A stretch of 64,000 bases of DNA from assembly GCA_037447655.1 (NCBI GenBank), contig JBBHKE010001925.1, forward strand, positions 126,001 to 190,000, given 5' to 3'. Numbering within the stretch: position 1 is the first letter of the stretch; the number at the start of each line of letters is the position of its first letter. Source of the stretch: Zygnema cylindricum. Taxonomy: Eukaryota > Streptophyta > Zygnematophyceae > Zygnematales > Zygnemataceae. The notes under the pieces are model-generated. The model worked only from the letters and a program-made list of their open reading frames with translations, did no database searches and was not told where the DNA came from. Positions 47,145-58,173 of the stretch are shown here, piece after piece. Made by a program: the position numbers and the translations under genes.

Positions 47145-47681
47145 AAGACAGCGTTGTACATGTACATTTTCTTTCTACATGAGTTTCTAGACTTCTAGGC
47201 TTCCAAGGAACAGTACAGTAATGTACAGTACGGAACTATAATACTCTGTATCGGTAGCCTTTTATCGCTGATCGATATGTACCTTTTTTTAACATACTAA
47301 TAATGAATATATTGCTTCGATATAATAAAAAATATATTGATTCGAAACCCCAAAAGTTAAAGGTACAAACTGACGAATCTGATGATCGGTGACACACGTC
47401 CGTAGCGACAGATTTGATTCGAAAACAAAATTGCAATCAGTTACGCCGTCAGGACAAAAAAGTTAAGCGTCCCTCTGGAAAAGTCAACCGTTTTTTGTGA
47501 CGGGCTGTCGTAGATACTGTACACCGTGTATCGCTACACCGTGAATCGTTATTAGCGTACTGTACGCTATATCGGCACCCCGAAATTTTGACATTGATAC
47601 ACGAAATACAGTGAATGAATCTAATTTTTCTTTGACGTTAATTACGGTTCTAGCAAATTAGCGACAATGGTATTATCGTAC
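47145..47681. other. intergenic with inverted dispersed repeat
   Basis: The part at about 47518-47605 is the reverse-complement relative of 34161-34240 (accgtgaatcgttattagcg, then cggcaccccgaaattttgac). It probably represents a Harbinger-like end. Confidence 0.5.
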
Positions 47682-48670
47682 TGACAATGAGATCAACAGT
47701 AAATAAGATCGTACTTTAAAAAAAAATACTAAACACACAAAAAAAACAAAAAAGTTCAAAATTTCCACAAGAGAGTAAGAGGGAGGGAGGGAAGGAGGGA
47801 AAGTGAGGGACGGGAAAGGAGTGGGTGAAAGGGGGGGGGAAAGGAAGGGGAGGGAAAGGGAGGCAAAAGGAGGGAAAAGGAGAGAAAGGGAGGGAACAGA
47901 AAGGAAAGGGAGGGGAAAGGGCGGTCTAGTGTATGGTTAGTGTCCTCCTTGAAAAACAATTGAGAACAGTAGCATAAAAAAATTAGCATAAAAGAATAAC
48001 ACAATTGGACATTGGATAGAATGAGCGTTTGCTTCGAAAATACAAATTCGGACAGAAGTAGTCGTCGCCCAAAAGTTTGGGGATTTTTAGGGTTTTCAAG
48101 GGTTTCTAAGGGTTTTTTTAGGGTTTTTCTGGGTTTTTTATTTAGTGAACTTTCTGACCTTATCACGTATTCAACATAATTTTGCGGTCGAAGGAAGTTG
48201 AAGAGAATTCTTAAGAGTATTTTAATAGGAGAAAGAAACGGTGAGCTCCTTTAGAATAAATAATGCATATTTATAAATGTAGATAGTTATATAAACATAT
48301 AAATATATAACCATGTACATTGATGCATTGGATTCGGGCTCTGAACCGGATTCGACCATCAATGGTAAGAGGAGCGCAAAGTGTGTAAATATATATATAT
48401 TTTTTACACTGTTTTTATTTTGAGTGTGTATTTCTTAAACACTTTTTTTTTATGTTTTTTGTTTTGTTATGAATGTTAGTTTTTTCTTTTTTAATGTTAA
48501 TTTTCTTTTTTTAAACGTTTTTCTTTTTAAATGCTTTTTTTTTTATGCATGAGAGTTTAGTTAGAGATGTAGGGCCAGATAAATTAAAAAGCACTATGGT
48601 AAACCATCTGAGTCCAGGGTACAAAAGGGGTGGCATGGCCAAAACCGAAAAACTACCAGCAGGGGAATAA
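47682..48670. repeat. 0.98-kb dispersed duplication, copy 2
   Basis: Second copy of the segment at 42934-43916, in the same orientation. It is followed directly by an A-rich region, whereas copy 1 is followed by unrelated sequence. Confidence 0.9.
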
Positions 48671-49123
48671 AAAAAACAGGAAACACAAAAACAAAAAGAA
48701 AACAACAACAAGGAAAATAAAAGCACCCTAACCCAAAATGAAAAGCACGGCAACTGGAAAAACCCAAATCTACAACCCCAATCCCAACTCAATTAAATAT
48801 GGATAGAGATCAACTATTCCATGCATTCCACAAAAAAAAAAAAAAAAAAAAACAAAAAAAAACAAAAAAAAAAAGCTAAACAAAACATAAGAAGAAAAAA
48901 AAAACCTTTTGGGAAAGATCTAAACCAAGAAAAATTTCCAAAATTCGAATTTTGAAAAAAAAAAAAGAAATTGTATTCCGGTCAATTTTTTTTAGGATCT
49001 GAAAAAGGTTAAAAAGAAAAGTCAATAAAACCCAAAAGTGTCAAAAAAAAAGGAGAAAAAGAAAAAGAAAAGAAAAGAAAAGTGAAAAATTACAACATAA
49101 TACCCTTTCTAATTTTTATTTTC
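48671..49123. other. A-rich 3' flank of the PUS7 gene
   Basis: Long A runs (48830-48870) and gaaaagaaaa repeats on the plus strand. It is the downstream side of the minus-strand gene. No element recognised. Confidence 0.4.
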
Positions 49124-49433
49124 TCATCCATCTTTTACTTCAATTTCTCGGGTTAAAATCATATTTTTTTCGTCTTTTTCGTCTTTTTCTTCAGATTTTA
49201 TCCCGGGTTCATTTAAACTTTTGTGAAACGAAGTCTGCGAAAAAAATGACATCAAAAATAGATAAATAAAATAATTAATAATAAAAATCAGTTCCCTTTC
49301 TCCTGTTCTCGCTCCATCCCTCCCTTGTTTTTCTTCCTCCCTCCCTCTCTCCCTCCCTCCTCCCTCCCTCCCTCCCTTCCTTCACCTCCTTCTCCCTCCT
49401 CCCTCTCATTCTTACGCTCCTTTTTTGTGAAGA

Positions 49434-49469
<36 letters not shown>

Positions 49470-49990
49470 AAGAAAATATATACCAAAAAAACATAAAAAA
49501 TAAACAAAGTAAGATAACAAACTTACCGAAGAAGAAGTTTTTAATAATTCTCGAATGGCCATTGTCGCGTAACATGAGGACGGTAAAATAAATTCGATTT
49601 GAAGGGCGGTATATACCCCATTTTCGCATTTTCCAATAAAAATATCGCTTTTTTCATCTCCATTTTTGTCCCTTTCTTTGTCTTTTTCTGATTTCTCCAT
49701 TTTTTCCCGATCCTCAGCATTTTTTTCTCGGTCAGATTCATCATTTTCCGAAAAAAAATCAGTTTTTTTATCACCTACCCCGAAAATTTCCTCGACTTCG
49801 TTATTTTTTTCTGAAACTTTTTCCGAAACTTCCATTTTTCCGGTTTTCGAAAGGTTTCCGTTGTTATCCGAAAAAGACAAAATTTCTGATTCAATTTTGT
49901 CATTTTCTTCGTCTTTTTGTCTTTTTAGTATTCGATCCAGATCCGTTTCCACCAACGGAATCGTGGGATCTTCGTATTTTAAAATTTTCC

Positions 49991-50036
<46 letters not shown>

Positions 50037-51135
50037 AAGAGAGAGAGAGAGAAAAAGTTGACAAAAAAAATGTTTAAAGGAAAAAAAAATATAAAAGGAA
50101 AAAAGAAATCATAAAAAGAAAGTGAGAAAAAAAATAGAAAGGCAACCACTCTAAAATTTTATAAAATCTAAAAATTTACAACGAGCAGCTATTAAATTTT
50201 TGCTTTTAACTTTTTTTTTCTCCTTAATTTTTTACATTATCTTTTTTATTTCTTTATTACTTTATTTTTTATTTTATTTATTTATTTGTTGTTTACTTGG
50301 ATTTTTTATTTCTTTTTACCAGGAGCAGTTTTTGGGGCGGACGAGAATTTTTCGATACGCTCCCCCGAGACGCTCCACCGAATACTCCCTAAAAAAAAAA
50401 GGGAACAAAAAAAGGGAGGAGAGAAAGAAAGAGAGGAATAGCAAAGTTAATAACTAACCAAAAAAAAAAAGAAATAGGGGAGAAAACACGTGAAGGAAAA
50501 AGGTACTACCAAGACACTCCACGAAATAATAAATAGTAATAAATAATAATAAAAAAAAAACATTTGAATAAATGAATAAAAATATGATTGAATTCTTTTT
50601 TTTTCTTTATTTTTCCAAATGTCAATAGAGAGAATTTCAAAAGAATTTGTGTGAAAAAATAAATTCTAAAAGAAGAAATTTTTTCATTTACACATAAACA
50701 CATTTACATATTATTTAATAAGTTGTTTTCTATTTTATTTTATTTTACATTTCATTTATTAATATTATTTTTTTTTGGTTGGGGGGGGGGAGAGAGAGGG
50801 AGTGAGGGATATTCTCACTTGACATTATGTTTGGATTTGAAAAGATTGATGCCATCCTGAAAAAAGAAAAAATGGAAAAATAAAAGAAAATCAAAAAGGA
50901 CAAAAGAAAAAAATGGAAAAAAAGGAAAAATAATAAAAAAAAAAGTAAATAAATAAAGGTTAAAAAAAAGGATAAAAGGAAAAATGGAAAAATATATAAA
51001 AGATAAAAAAAAAATAAAGGAAAAATTGAAAAAAAATAATAATAATAAATAAATAAAAGATAAAAGGAAAAGGAAAAAAGGAAAAATGGAAAAAATAAAT
51101 AAAGGATAAAAAAAAGGAAAAAAGGAAAAATGAAC

Positions 51136-51172
<37 letters not shown>

Positions 51173-53282
51173 TAAGATATAAGGAAAAACGGAAAAAAGG
51201 AAAAATGGAAAAAAAAAATAGATAAAAAAAAGGAAAAAATGGAAAAAAAAAAAAAAAAAAAAAAAAATAGAAGATAAAGAAAAGCAAAAAAGCAAAAATG
51301 GAAAAATAAAATAAAAATAAAAAATTAATGAAGGATAAAAAAAAGGAAAAAAAGGAAAAATGGAAAATTGAAAACATGAAAAAAAAATAATAATAATAAT
51401 AAAAAATTGAAAAAGTGGAAAATGAAAAAATAAAAGAACAAAAAGAAAAATGAGATAAAAAAAAGGAAAAAAAGGGAAAATGGAAAAATTAAACGTAAGA
51501 CAAGGAGTTTGGGGGGGGGGGGGGAGGAGGGGAGGGGAGGGGGGGAGACGGGAGACCAGGGGAGGGTGAGGGAAGGGAGGGGGGGGGGGGGAAGAGGGAG
51601 GGGAGAAAAAAAAACCAAGATAAACAATAAAAGAGAGAGAGACGAAAGGAGGGCAAGGGGGGGGGAAGGGAGTGAGAGAGAGAGTAAGGGAAGGCGGAAA
51701 AAGACACAAAGGGAGGGAGAGAGGGACAGAGAGAGGGCGAGAGAAAGATATAGAGAGAGGGGGGGGGGGAAGAGAGCATAAGAAAGAGCCAGAGGGAGAA
51801 GAGAGGGAGAGGGAGGGAGAAAGAGGGAGTGAGAGAGGGAGGGAAATGAGAGAGAAATAGGGGGGAGGGAGGGAGAGAGAGAGAGAGAGGCACCTTTGCC
51901 GGCGAGAGAGAGATAAACTTCTTTTGTATCATTTTCGGGTACAAAATTGATCCACTGGATACCACATTTTCCCAAAAAAAAAAAAGCCACATAATTTAGA
52001 ATAATAATTATTAAATCAATAAATAAAATAATTATAATATAAATAAATTAATAGATAAATAAATAAACTAACAAATAAATAAATAAACCAATAAAGAAGT
52101 AAATTAATAAGTTAATAAATAAAACAATCAATAAATAAATAAATCAATTAGTAAAAAAAATAAACAAATAAATAAATTGACATATACAATTAATAAATTC
52201 ACAGATAAATAAATAAAGGGGGTACATACCCGGGGAGGGGTAGGAGGACATCCACTATCGAATATTTTTTCGCCGCCACGTCATCTTTTGTCACGTGCTG
52301 CCCGAAAAAAAAAAAGAGAAATAAATTAATTAATTAATTAATTAATATAAAAATAAAAAAATAAAATAAATACGAACATAATTAAACAGGTGAATGAATT
52401 TATACATCCAAAAAAAAAAAAAAAAAAAAACAATGACTTCAGATTCTATTTCGACGATCCTGATTTCGATTATGTTTGCTTCGCCGCCGGACTTTGATCC
52501 CTGATCCTTTTCCCAACTGACCCAACTCCTGACCCTTCCGAACCAAAGTGGCGGAAAAAGGAAAAAAAAGATGAGAGCTAAACCGAACTTTAAATACCAA
52601 AAAAATAAAAAAGTGTGAGAGTCATCAGATACGGACAAAAAAAGTATAAAAAAAAGGTCTGAAAAAAAATAGTAGAAAAAAAAAAGATAAAAAAAAAAGT
52701 CAAGGGAAAAACAAAATAAAAAAAAAGTACACAAAGGTACAAAAAGTACAACCGGTACTAAAAGTATAGAAAGTACAAAACTGAACAAAAGGTACAAAAA
52801 GTACCAAAGGTACATACAAGCACAAAAAGTGCATACAAAAGGTACAAAATAATACAAAAAGGACAAAAAAGAACAAAAAATAAAAATGTATAAAAAAAAT
52901 ACTAAAAGGTACAAAAAAATACAAAAAAGGACAAAAAGGTACAAAAAGAGAGTCTTCTCCTTGTAGCTGTTGATTTAAGAACTCTGAAAAGAACTAGAAG
53001 GGAAGGGGGAGGAGGAGGGGAGGGGGGGGAGGAGAGGGAGAGAGGGAGGGAGGGAAGAGGGAGGAAGGGAAGACGGCGGCAAGACGATGACATGAAGGAG
53101 TGGGAAGGGGAAAGGGGGAAGGATGTAACAGATATCTTCGGAGGAGAGTCGGCAAACCAAATCCACCGCTTCCTGGCACCTCAAAAAAAAAAAAAAAAAC
53201 GATATGAACGACAAAAAACCAGAATAATTAAACGAAGAAAGCAAAAAAATGTAAATATACATAAATATATATATATAAATAA

Positions 53283-53325
<43 letters not shown>

Positions 53326-54555
53326 CTTCGCTTTTGGGGCTGTCGAAATTCGATATGATCCCTATGATTTTGAGCTTAATATTTGCCACTTTTCACTTTT
53401 TACTGTTTTCTAATCTTTATACGCATGATTCCGTATCGTTTTACAGTAACAACGGTAACTAGTCATTTTATCATTACACATTTTAATAACAAGAAAAGTG
53501 AAAAAGAAGAAATGAAGCCAGTAAGTTTGAAATACGACGATGGTGACTCCTATAAATAAATAAAAAGCAATCCGTCGTGAAAGAGACACACTGTACATTA
53601 TTATTAACATTATAACATGGCAATCCCTTTTATCAAAAGGGCGGAGCTATAGAGAAAGTGTAGCCTATGTTTGACAGTATCTCCTTTTTTCTCATTTTTT
53701 AAACAACAACACAAATAAGAAGCGTCCATAACGTCAAATGGTTAATTAATAATGTTAATTCGATTCTTGCCCAAATCGTACGATTCTAAGTAAGAGAATG
53801 ATGAGATCGCTCGAGTAAAAAACTCTAATCTAATTTAGTTTTGAGAAGTGCAAAAAACTTTCTTGCACTTCTTCTTAAAGCCGAAGCTAGACGACGAAAA
53901 GCAGCCCAATCCGTACAAATCAAATCCGTACAAAGCCGTACAAAGCCGTACAAAAACTGACCCCACCCTTTTTCCCCCATTTTCACCGTAACCAAACACC
54001 TTTTGTTCAACCAGATCCAAAACGACCCAATTCATACCGACTCGTACCGACTCGAACCCAATTTGGGAGTTTATCACAAAAGATGAAGTTGAGACGCTTT
54101 AACACAATCGGGAAAAGATATTTTTTTTTCTAGTGTTGTGTACCGAGAGCCTTTTGCCAATATTCAACATGTGCCTTTTTTTGACTTGCCGATATCGATA
54201 TATCGTGCCGGTATATCGAGAAGGCTAATGTCGCAATAAAATTACGATATATCACAATAAGTTATCTGTTTTCGATAACTATCGCGATACCTCCGTACGT
54301 TGGCTTGCCTAACCATTTTCAAAAGCCCACCACCCGAATTTTTCGTATGATTTTCTGTACATTATTTCCATACGACGGACCCCCACCTCCCACCAAATAT
54401 GTCGCAATAATTTTTGTTGGTTCCGGAGAAATATATCGAGCCCCATTTATCGCGATAAGATTTTCCCCATACACAACATCACCAATACCAATCCAATCTG
54501 ATCCGACCCAATCCGAATTTTACTCATATGATATATACATATATATATATATATG

Positions 54556-54600
<45 letters not shown>

Positions 54601-56580
54601 CGGTATATATACTCGTACATATACATAACCATATACTCATACCGACCCGGACCAACTGAAACTGACCAAAACCGATCTTTATTCTTTATGATCCCAACCG
54701 ATCCGTTCCAAACCTAACCGAGCCAATCCAAACCAATCAGAGCCGACCAAAATCGATCTGATTCAATTCAATTCAATTTGATTCGATTCGATTTGATTTG
54801 ATTTGATTTGATCCGAGTCGACCTGAATTTAAAGGGACCGTGTTTTTGAATCCGAGCCAGGTTCAAAGAAACTCTGGAGCTGGACGTACGGTCTCGCTCT
54901 CTCCCCCCCCCACAAAAAGACAAAACAGTACAAAGAAGACAGTGAAAGGGGGAGCGAGAGGGAGTGCTATGGCCAAATTCCGAAAGGGACGGATGGCATC
55001 CCTCTCTACCTTCCCAGCCCCCCCGTCACATCATCCTCATATCGCCCTCTCCCCCTCCCCCCCCCCACAAAAAGACAAAACAGTACAAAGAAGACAGTGA
55101 AAGGGGGAGCGAGAGGGAGTGCTATGGCCAAATTCCGAAAGGGACGGATGGCATCCCTCTCTACCTTCCCAGCCCCCCCGTCACATCATCCTCATATTCC
55201 TCTCCCTCCAACCCTGGCAAAATCCTTATATAACTCTCCCTCCCCCCCCCACCCCCCCCCCATCATCCTCGTATTCCTCTCCCTCCACCCCTCCTGTCGT
55301 CCTCATATTCCCCCCCCTATATTCCTCTCCCTCCCTCCCTTCCCCCCCCCCCCCCCCCTATTCCTCTCCCTCCCCTCACCCCCATCCCTCTCCCCCCGCC
55401 CTATCCCTCTCCCTCCCCCCCCCCCCTCACATCATCCGCATGGTCCTGGGAATGCATCCCAGCGCCTGGAGACAGTTGGTGACGTCACGCTTCAGGCCCT
55501 CCAGCTGCCACATGCACCCCCCATCCCTCCCTCTACCTCCCTCCCCCTCCATCAAAAAACTCTTTTTTTGTCGTTTTTTTTTTTTTTTTGGCTTTTTTTT
55601 TGGTTTGTTATTTATTTATTTGCTTGCAAAAAAACTGTTTTTTTTTTTGCGAAAACATGTGGCACTTTTCCCCACCCCCAATCAAATCCATTTATTTTTA
55701 TTTTTTTTACTGCCCGAAAAACCCAAAAAATCAGAAATATCTCAAAACACATCCCAAAAATCCAAGAAAAAATCAAAAAAACTCCAAAAAAAATCCAAAA
55801 AAAAATAAAAAAAATCTAAAAAGAATAAAAAAAAAAAAGGTATACCACTCCACATTCGGCCGACATTTGCCTCGGCATTATATTTAGAGTGGCTTCCGGG
55901 TCTCCGGTTTCCGCCCAAACTTTTCGCGCTTCCGCTGCGTCTTCGCGCTGATGTGGCGCCGAAAAAAAGACGAAAAAAAAGTCAAAGCCAACCGGCACAA
56001 AAAGAAAAAGTCAACGAGAGAGTGCAACAGATAGAGAGGGGGAGAGAGAGATAGAAAAAGGAGGGGGGGAGAGAAAAAGTGCGAGAGAAAGGGAGAGAGA
56101 GAGAGAAAGAGAGAGAGAGACAGGGAGAAAGAGAGAGAGAGAGAAAGAGAGAAAGAGAGAGAGAGAGAGAGGGAGAAAAAAGGATATCTCCTTCTCTCGG
56201 ATTTAAAATAAGGTCGACGGCTTCCCTCCACTCCCCCCTCAAAAGAGCTCCTCCAATAGCGTGAGTCGGAATCGACCCCGACCCAAACCTCTTTTTATAC
56301 CCCATTTATATCCCCCAAAAAAAACACATATATATATATAAAAAAAATCACAATAATAATCGTTAGTTACAAAAAAACAAATAAATCGTCGATTAAAATA
56401 TATTTTTTTTCATTTTCATAGGTTATAATTTTTTCATTTACTACGATAAAATTTCTCGCTGATTTAAACCTCTTTTTATACCCCATTTACACCCAAAAAA
56501 AAGTTATTTTTTTGTTAATTACAATAATTTTTTCGTTAATTGCAAATATTTCAATAATCGCATAGTTTGTAAAAAAAACA

Positions 56581-56679
<99 letters not shown>

Positions 56680-57135
56680 TTTACAATTCTTTGACTAACA
56701 ATGTTACAAATTTAATATTAGTTTTTTATTTAATGGTTTTGGATTTTTTTTTGTTTTGTTTCTCTCTAGAGTGGTGTTGAAGTTTTGAAATTTAAAAATA
56801 TTTTGAATGGGTTTTAAAGTAAAGTATCTCACTTTTTTTCCTTTCTTTCCACCCCTCCCTCTCCCTCTACCCTCCCCCTCTCCGCCCTCTCCCTCCCCTT
56901 CCTTCCCTCCCTCTGCCCCTCCTTTTCCCCCGCCCTTCTCCCTTCCCTTCTCTCACTCCCCATTTTCTCTCTCCCCCACCTTTCTCTCCATCTCCCCCTC
57001 TTCTCCCACTCCCTCTCCCCTCCCCTGCCCTTCTCTCTCTTCACCCCCCTTCTTTCACTCCACAGCCCCCCCTTTCCTCCCTCCCTCCCGCCCCCAATAC
57101 TACTAATAGCTCATACTAATTATTATGTAGTACGT

Positions 57136-57212
<77 letters not shown>

Positions 57213-58173
57213 TATAGTACCCCTAATACAAATACTAATTAGTATATAGTATATATATATTATATATATTATACAGATAATACTATCGCATTCTTTTTTT
57301 ATTTATTTTTTATTATTTTTTGATGCAATGGAATCAATTGATGACAATATAATATATGGGAGCAGCTCCAACCATCTGACCCATTATTGGTGAGCCCCTC
57401 CCTCTCCCTCCCCTCCATCTCTCCCTCTCCCTCCTCCCCCCCCCCCCCTACCTGCAGTCCAAAGTAGTTGATAAATCCACTCTCTCTCAAACTCTCTGCT
57501 GCTGACGTCAGCACTCCCTCCCTCTCCGCCTCCACGCCCCTGGGGGGGGGAGGGAGAGGGAGGGTGAGGGAGGGAGGGGAAAGGAGAGGGAGGGGAAAGG
57601 AGAGGGAGGGGGAGGGGGAGGGGGAGGGGAAGAGGGAGAGAGGGCGAGGAAGGGAAAGAGAGAGGAAAGGACGAGGGGAGGAAGAGAAGAGCAGAGAGGT
57701 GTCAAAAATAGGAGAAAAACAAGGAGAGAGAGGGAGACGAGAGAGAGGAGGGAGAAGAGAGAAAGAGGAGAAAGAGGAAAGGGAGAGGGACAGGAGACAA
57801 AGAGGTTGGAGAGGAGAGAGGAGAGAGGGGAGAGGGAGATGAAGGTAAAGAGTGAGAGAGAACAGAGAGGGAGAGGGAGGAGAGAAGTGAGAGAGGAAAG
57901 GAAGATGACAGTTAAGAGATAAAAGCGGGGAAGCGAAGGGAAGAGAAAGAGAGAGTGGGTATGAGAGAGAGCGGGGGAGGAGAGAGAGGAGAGAGAGGGA
58001 AGAGAGAAAAAAAAACACGGGGGAGAAAGAGGGGGAGGAGACAGAGGGGGAGAAGAGAGAGGGAAGAGACTGGGAGAGAGGGAGAGAGGTGGGGGGGTAG
58101 AGGGAAGCACCTGAGGGTGACGACAAAACTGTTGCCACTCAGCTGACCCAAAACTAGGGGCTCCTCCACGTAC
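49124..58173 (-). CDS. PUS7: PUS7/TruD-type tRNA pseudouridine synthase, C-terminal half
   Basis: Pus7 enzymes isomerise uridine to pseudouridine in tRNA and other RNAs. Exons on the minus strand, 5' to 3': 58111-58173 (EEPLVLGQLSGNSFVVTL), 57452-57539 (SGFINYFGLQ), 56188-56290 (RFGSGSIPTHAIGGALLRG, EAVDLILNPREG), 55846-55952 (ARKVWAETGDPEATL, MPRQM), 55431-55504 (LQALGCIPRTMRMM), 52230-52297 (KKYSIVDVLLPLPG), 51894-51954 (SILYPKMIQKKF), 50819-50856 (DGINLFKSKHNVK), 50320-50388 (GGAYRKILVRPKNCSW), 49527-49989 (YEDPTIPLVETDLDRI ... LPSSCYATMAIRELLKTSSS), 49124-49234 (TSFHKSLNEPG to stop). Apart from the gap below, every junction is phase-compatible and the order follows the family. Missing are the N-terminal part with the catalytic Asp, presumably upstream, and the exon between IPRTMRMM and KKYSIV. 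Exon 49527-49989 holds a ~95-residue Lys/Glu/Asp/Ser-rich insert absent from typical relatives. The exons contain no stops, so the gene is probably live. Confidence 0.88.
49300..49475. repeat. (CCCT)n and (TA)n tracts in PUS7 intron
   Basis: cctccctc repeats at 49315-49410 and an alternating TA run at 49440-49467, inside the last intron of the minus-strand gene. Confidence 0.85.
49990..50055. repeat. (GA)n microsatellite at a splice acceptor
   Basis: A GA run that reads (CT)n on the coding strand and ends flush with the acceptor of the 49527-49989 exon, acting as its polypyrimidine tract. Confidence 0.9.
50857..51893. repeat. 1-kb homopurine intron of PUS7
   Basis: The whole intron between exons 51894-51954 and 50819-50856 is purine-rich on the plus strand. 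It has ggaaaaatggaaaaa-type units at 50860-51490 and ggggagg/gagaga units at 51505-51890, with a short (TA)n at 51150-51172. On the coding strand it is an almost pure pyrimidine intron. Confidence 0.9.
52432..52540 (-). CDS. PUS7: possible extra PUS7 exon
   Basis: Between the IPRTMRMM and KKYSIV exons the minus strand has a coding-like stretch of higher GC, in one frame reading GGEANIIEIRIVEIESEV and closing at GT donors (52437 or 52431) in the phase the next exon needs. It would encode the variable segment that precedes the VT-DD motif. Its 5' border is unclear (several AG options at 52490-52550), and the expected preceding tyrosine-rich motif was not found anywhere between 52.5 and 55.4 kb. 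Confidence 0.35.
53003..53330. repeat. purine tract and (TA)n in PUS7 intron
   Basis: ggggagg/gagggag at 53003-53065 and an alternating AT run at 53264-53323. The GC-richer island at 53128-53177 reads like coding on the minus strand (QEAVDLVCRLSSED) but could not be tied into the gene. Confidence 0.6.
53331..54130. other. intronic/intergenic, cgtacaaa-type repeats
   Basis: ccgtacaaa is repeated four to five times at 53910-53955 and ccgactcgtaccgactcg at 54038-54056. No exon recognised. Confidence 0.4.
54131..54483. mobile_element. hAT-like non-autonomous element 3 (degenerate)
   Basis: The left end TAGTGTTGTGTACCG and right end ccatacacaacatca are imperfect inverted repeats of the same type as elements 1 and 2. 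The interior has atatcg palindromes. No target duplication could be seen. Confidence 0.55.
54535..54615. repeat. (TA)n with palindromic interruptions
   Basis: atatatacat-type dinucleotide array inside the PUS7 intron. Confidence 0.85.
54759..54815. repeat. pentanucleotide (ATTYR)n array
   Basis: attcaattcaattca passing into attcgattcgatttgatttg: a 5-bp microsatellite that drifts in sequence along its length. Confidence 0.8.
54911..55202. repeat. 155-bp tandem duplication in PUS7 intron
   Basis: Two near-identical units start at cacaaaaagacaaaacag (54911 and 55066) and include gctatggccaaattccgaaa and tctctaccttcccagccc. C-rich sequence follows to 55430. Confidence 0.9.
55953..56187 (-). other. 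U12-type AT-AC intron candidate
   Basis: Coordinates are written 5' to 3' on the minus strand. The donor reads GGAG|ATATCCTTT, the U12 AT-AC consensus, and the intron ends gcgccAC|ATCAG. Only this AC end keeps the downstream exon in frame; the nearby cag end would shift it. No GT donor is available near the exon end. The 235-bp intron is mostly CT repeats. A weak branch-site-like ggctttgact lies about 30 nt before the end. Confidence 0.6.
56580..56680. repeat. poly-A and (TA)n tract
   Basis: An A run at 56580-56610 followed by TA dinucleotides to 56678, in a PUS7 intron. Confidence 0.9.
56840..57100. repeat. CT-rich tract in PUS7 intron
   Basis: ccctccc and ctctcc repeats, purine-rich on the coding strand, downstream of exon 57452-57539. 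It is followed by a (TA)n array at 57138-57212. Confidence 0.85.
57541..58110. repeat. polypyrimidine intron of PUS7
   Basis: gggagagagg repeats fill the 570-bp intron between the first two exons seen, giving pyrimidines on the coding strand that end directly at the acceptor at 57540-57541. Confidence 0.85.

Noticed and set aside
50745-52944. Long Phe/Leu/Ser/Pro-rich frames on the minus strand, up to 249 codons
   Set aside because: They are translations of the purine/pyrimidine simple repeats in PUS7 introns; the real exons are the short islands between them.
53128-53177. A PUS7 exon reading QEAVDLVCRLSSED
   Set aside because: It resembles the EAVDLILNPREG block of the exon at 56188-56290, but it lies in the wrong order for the family and no phase-compatible joins were found.
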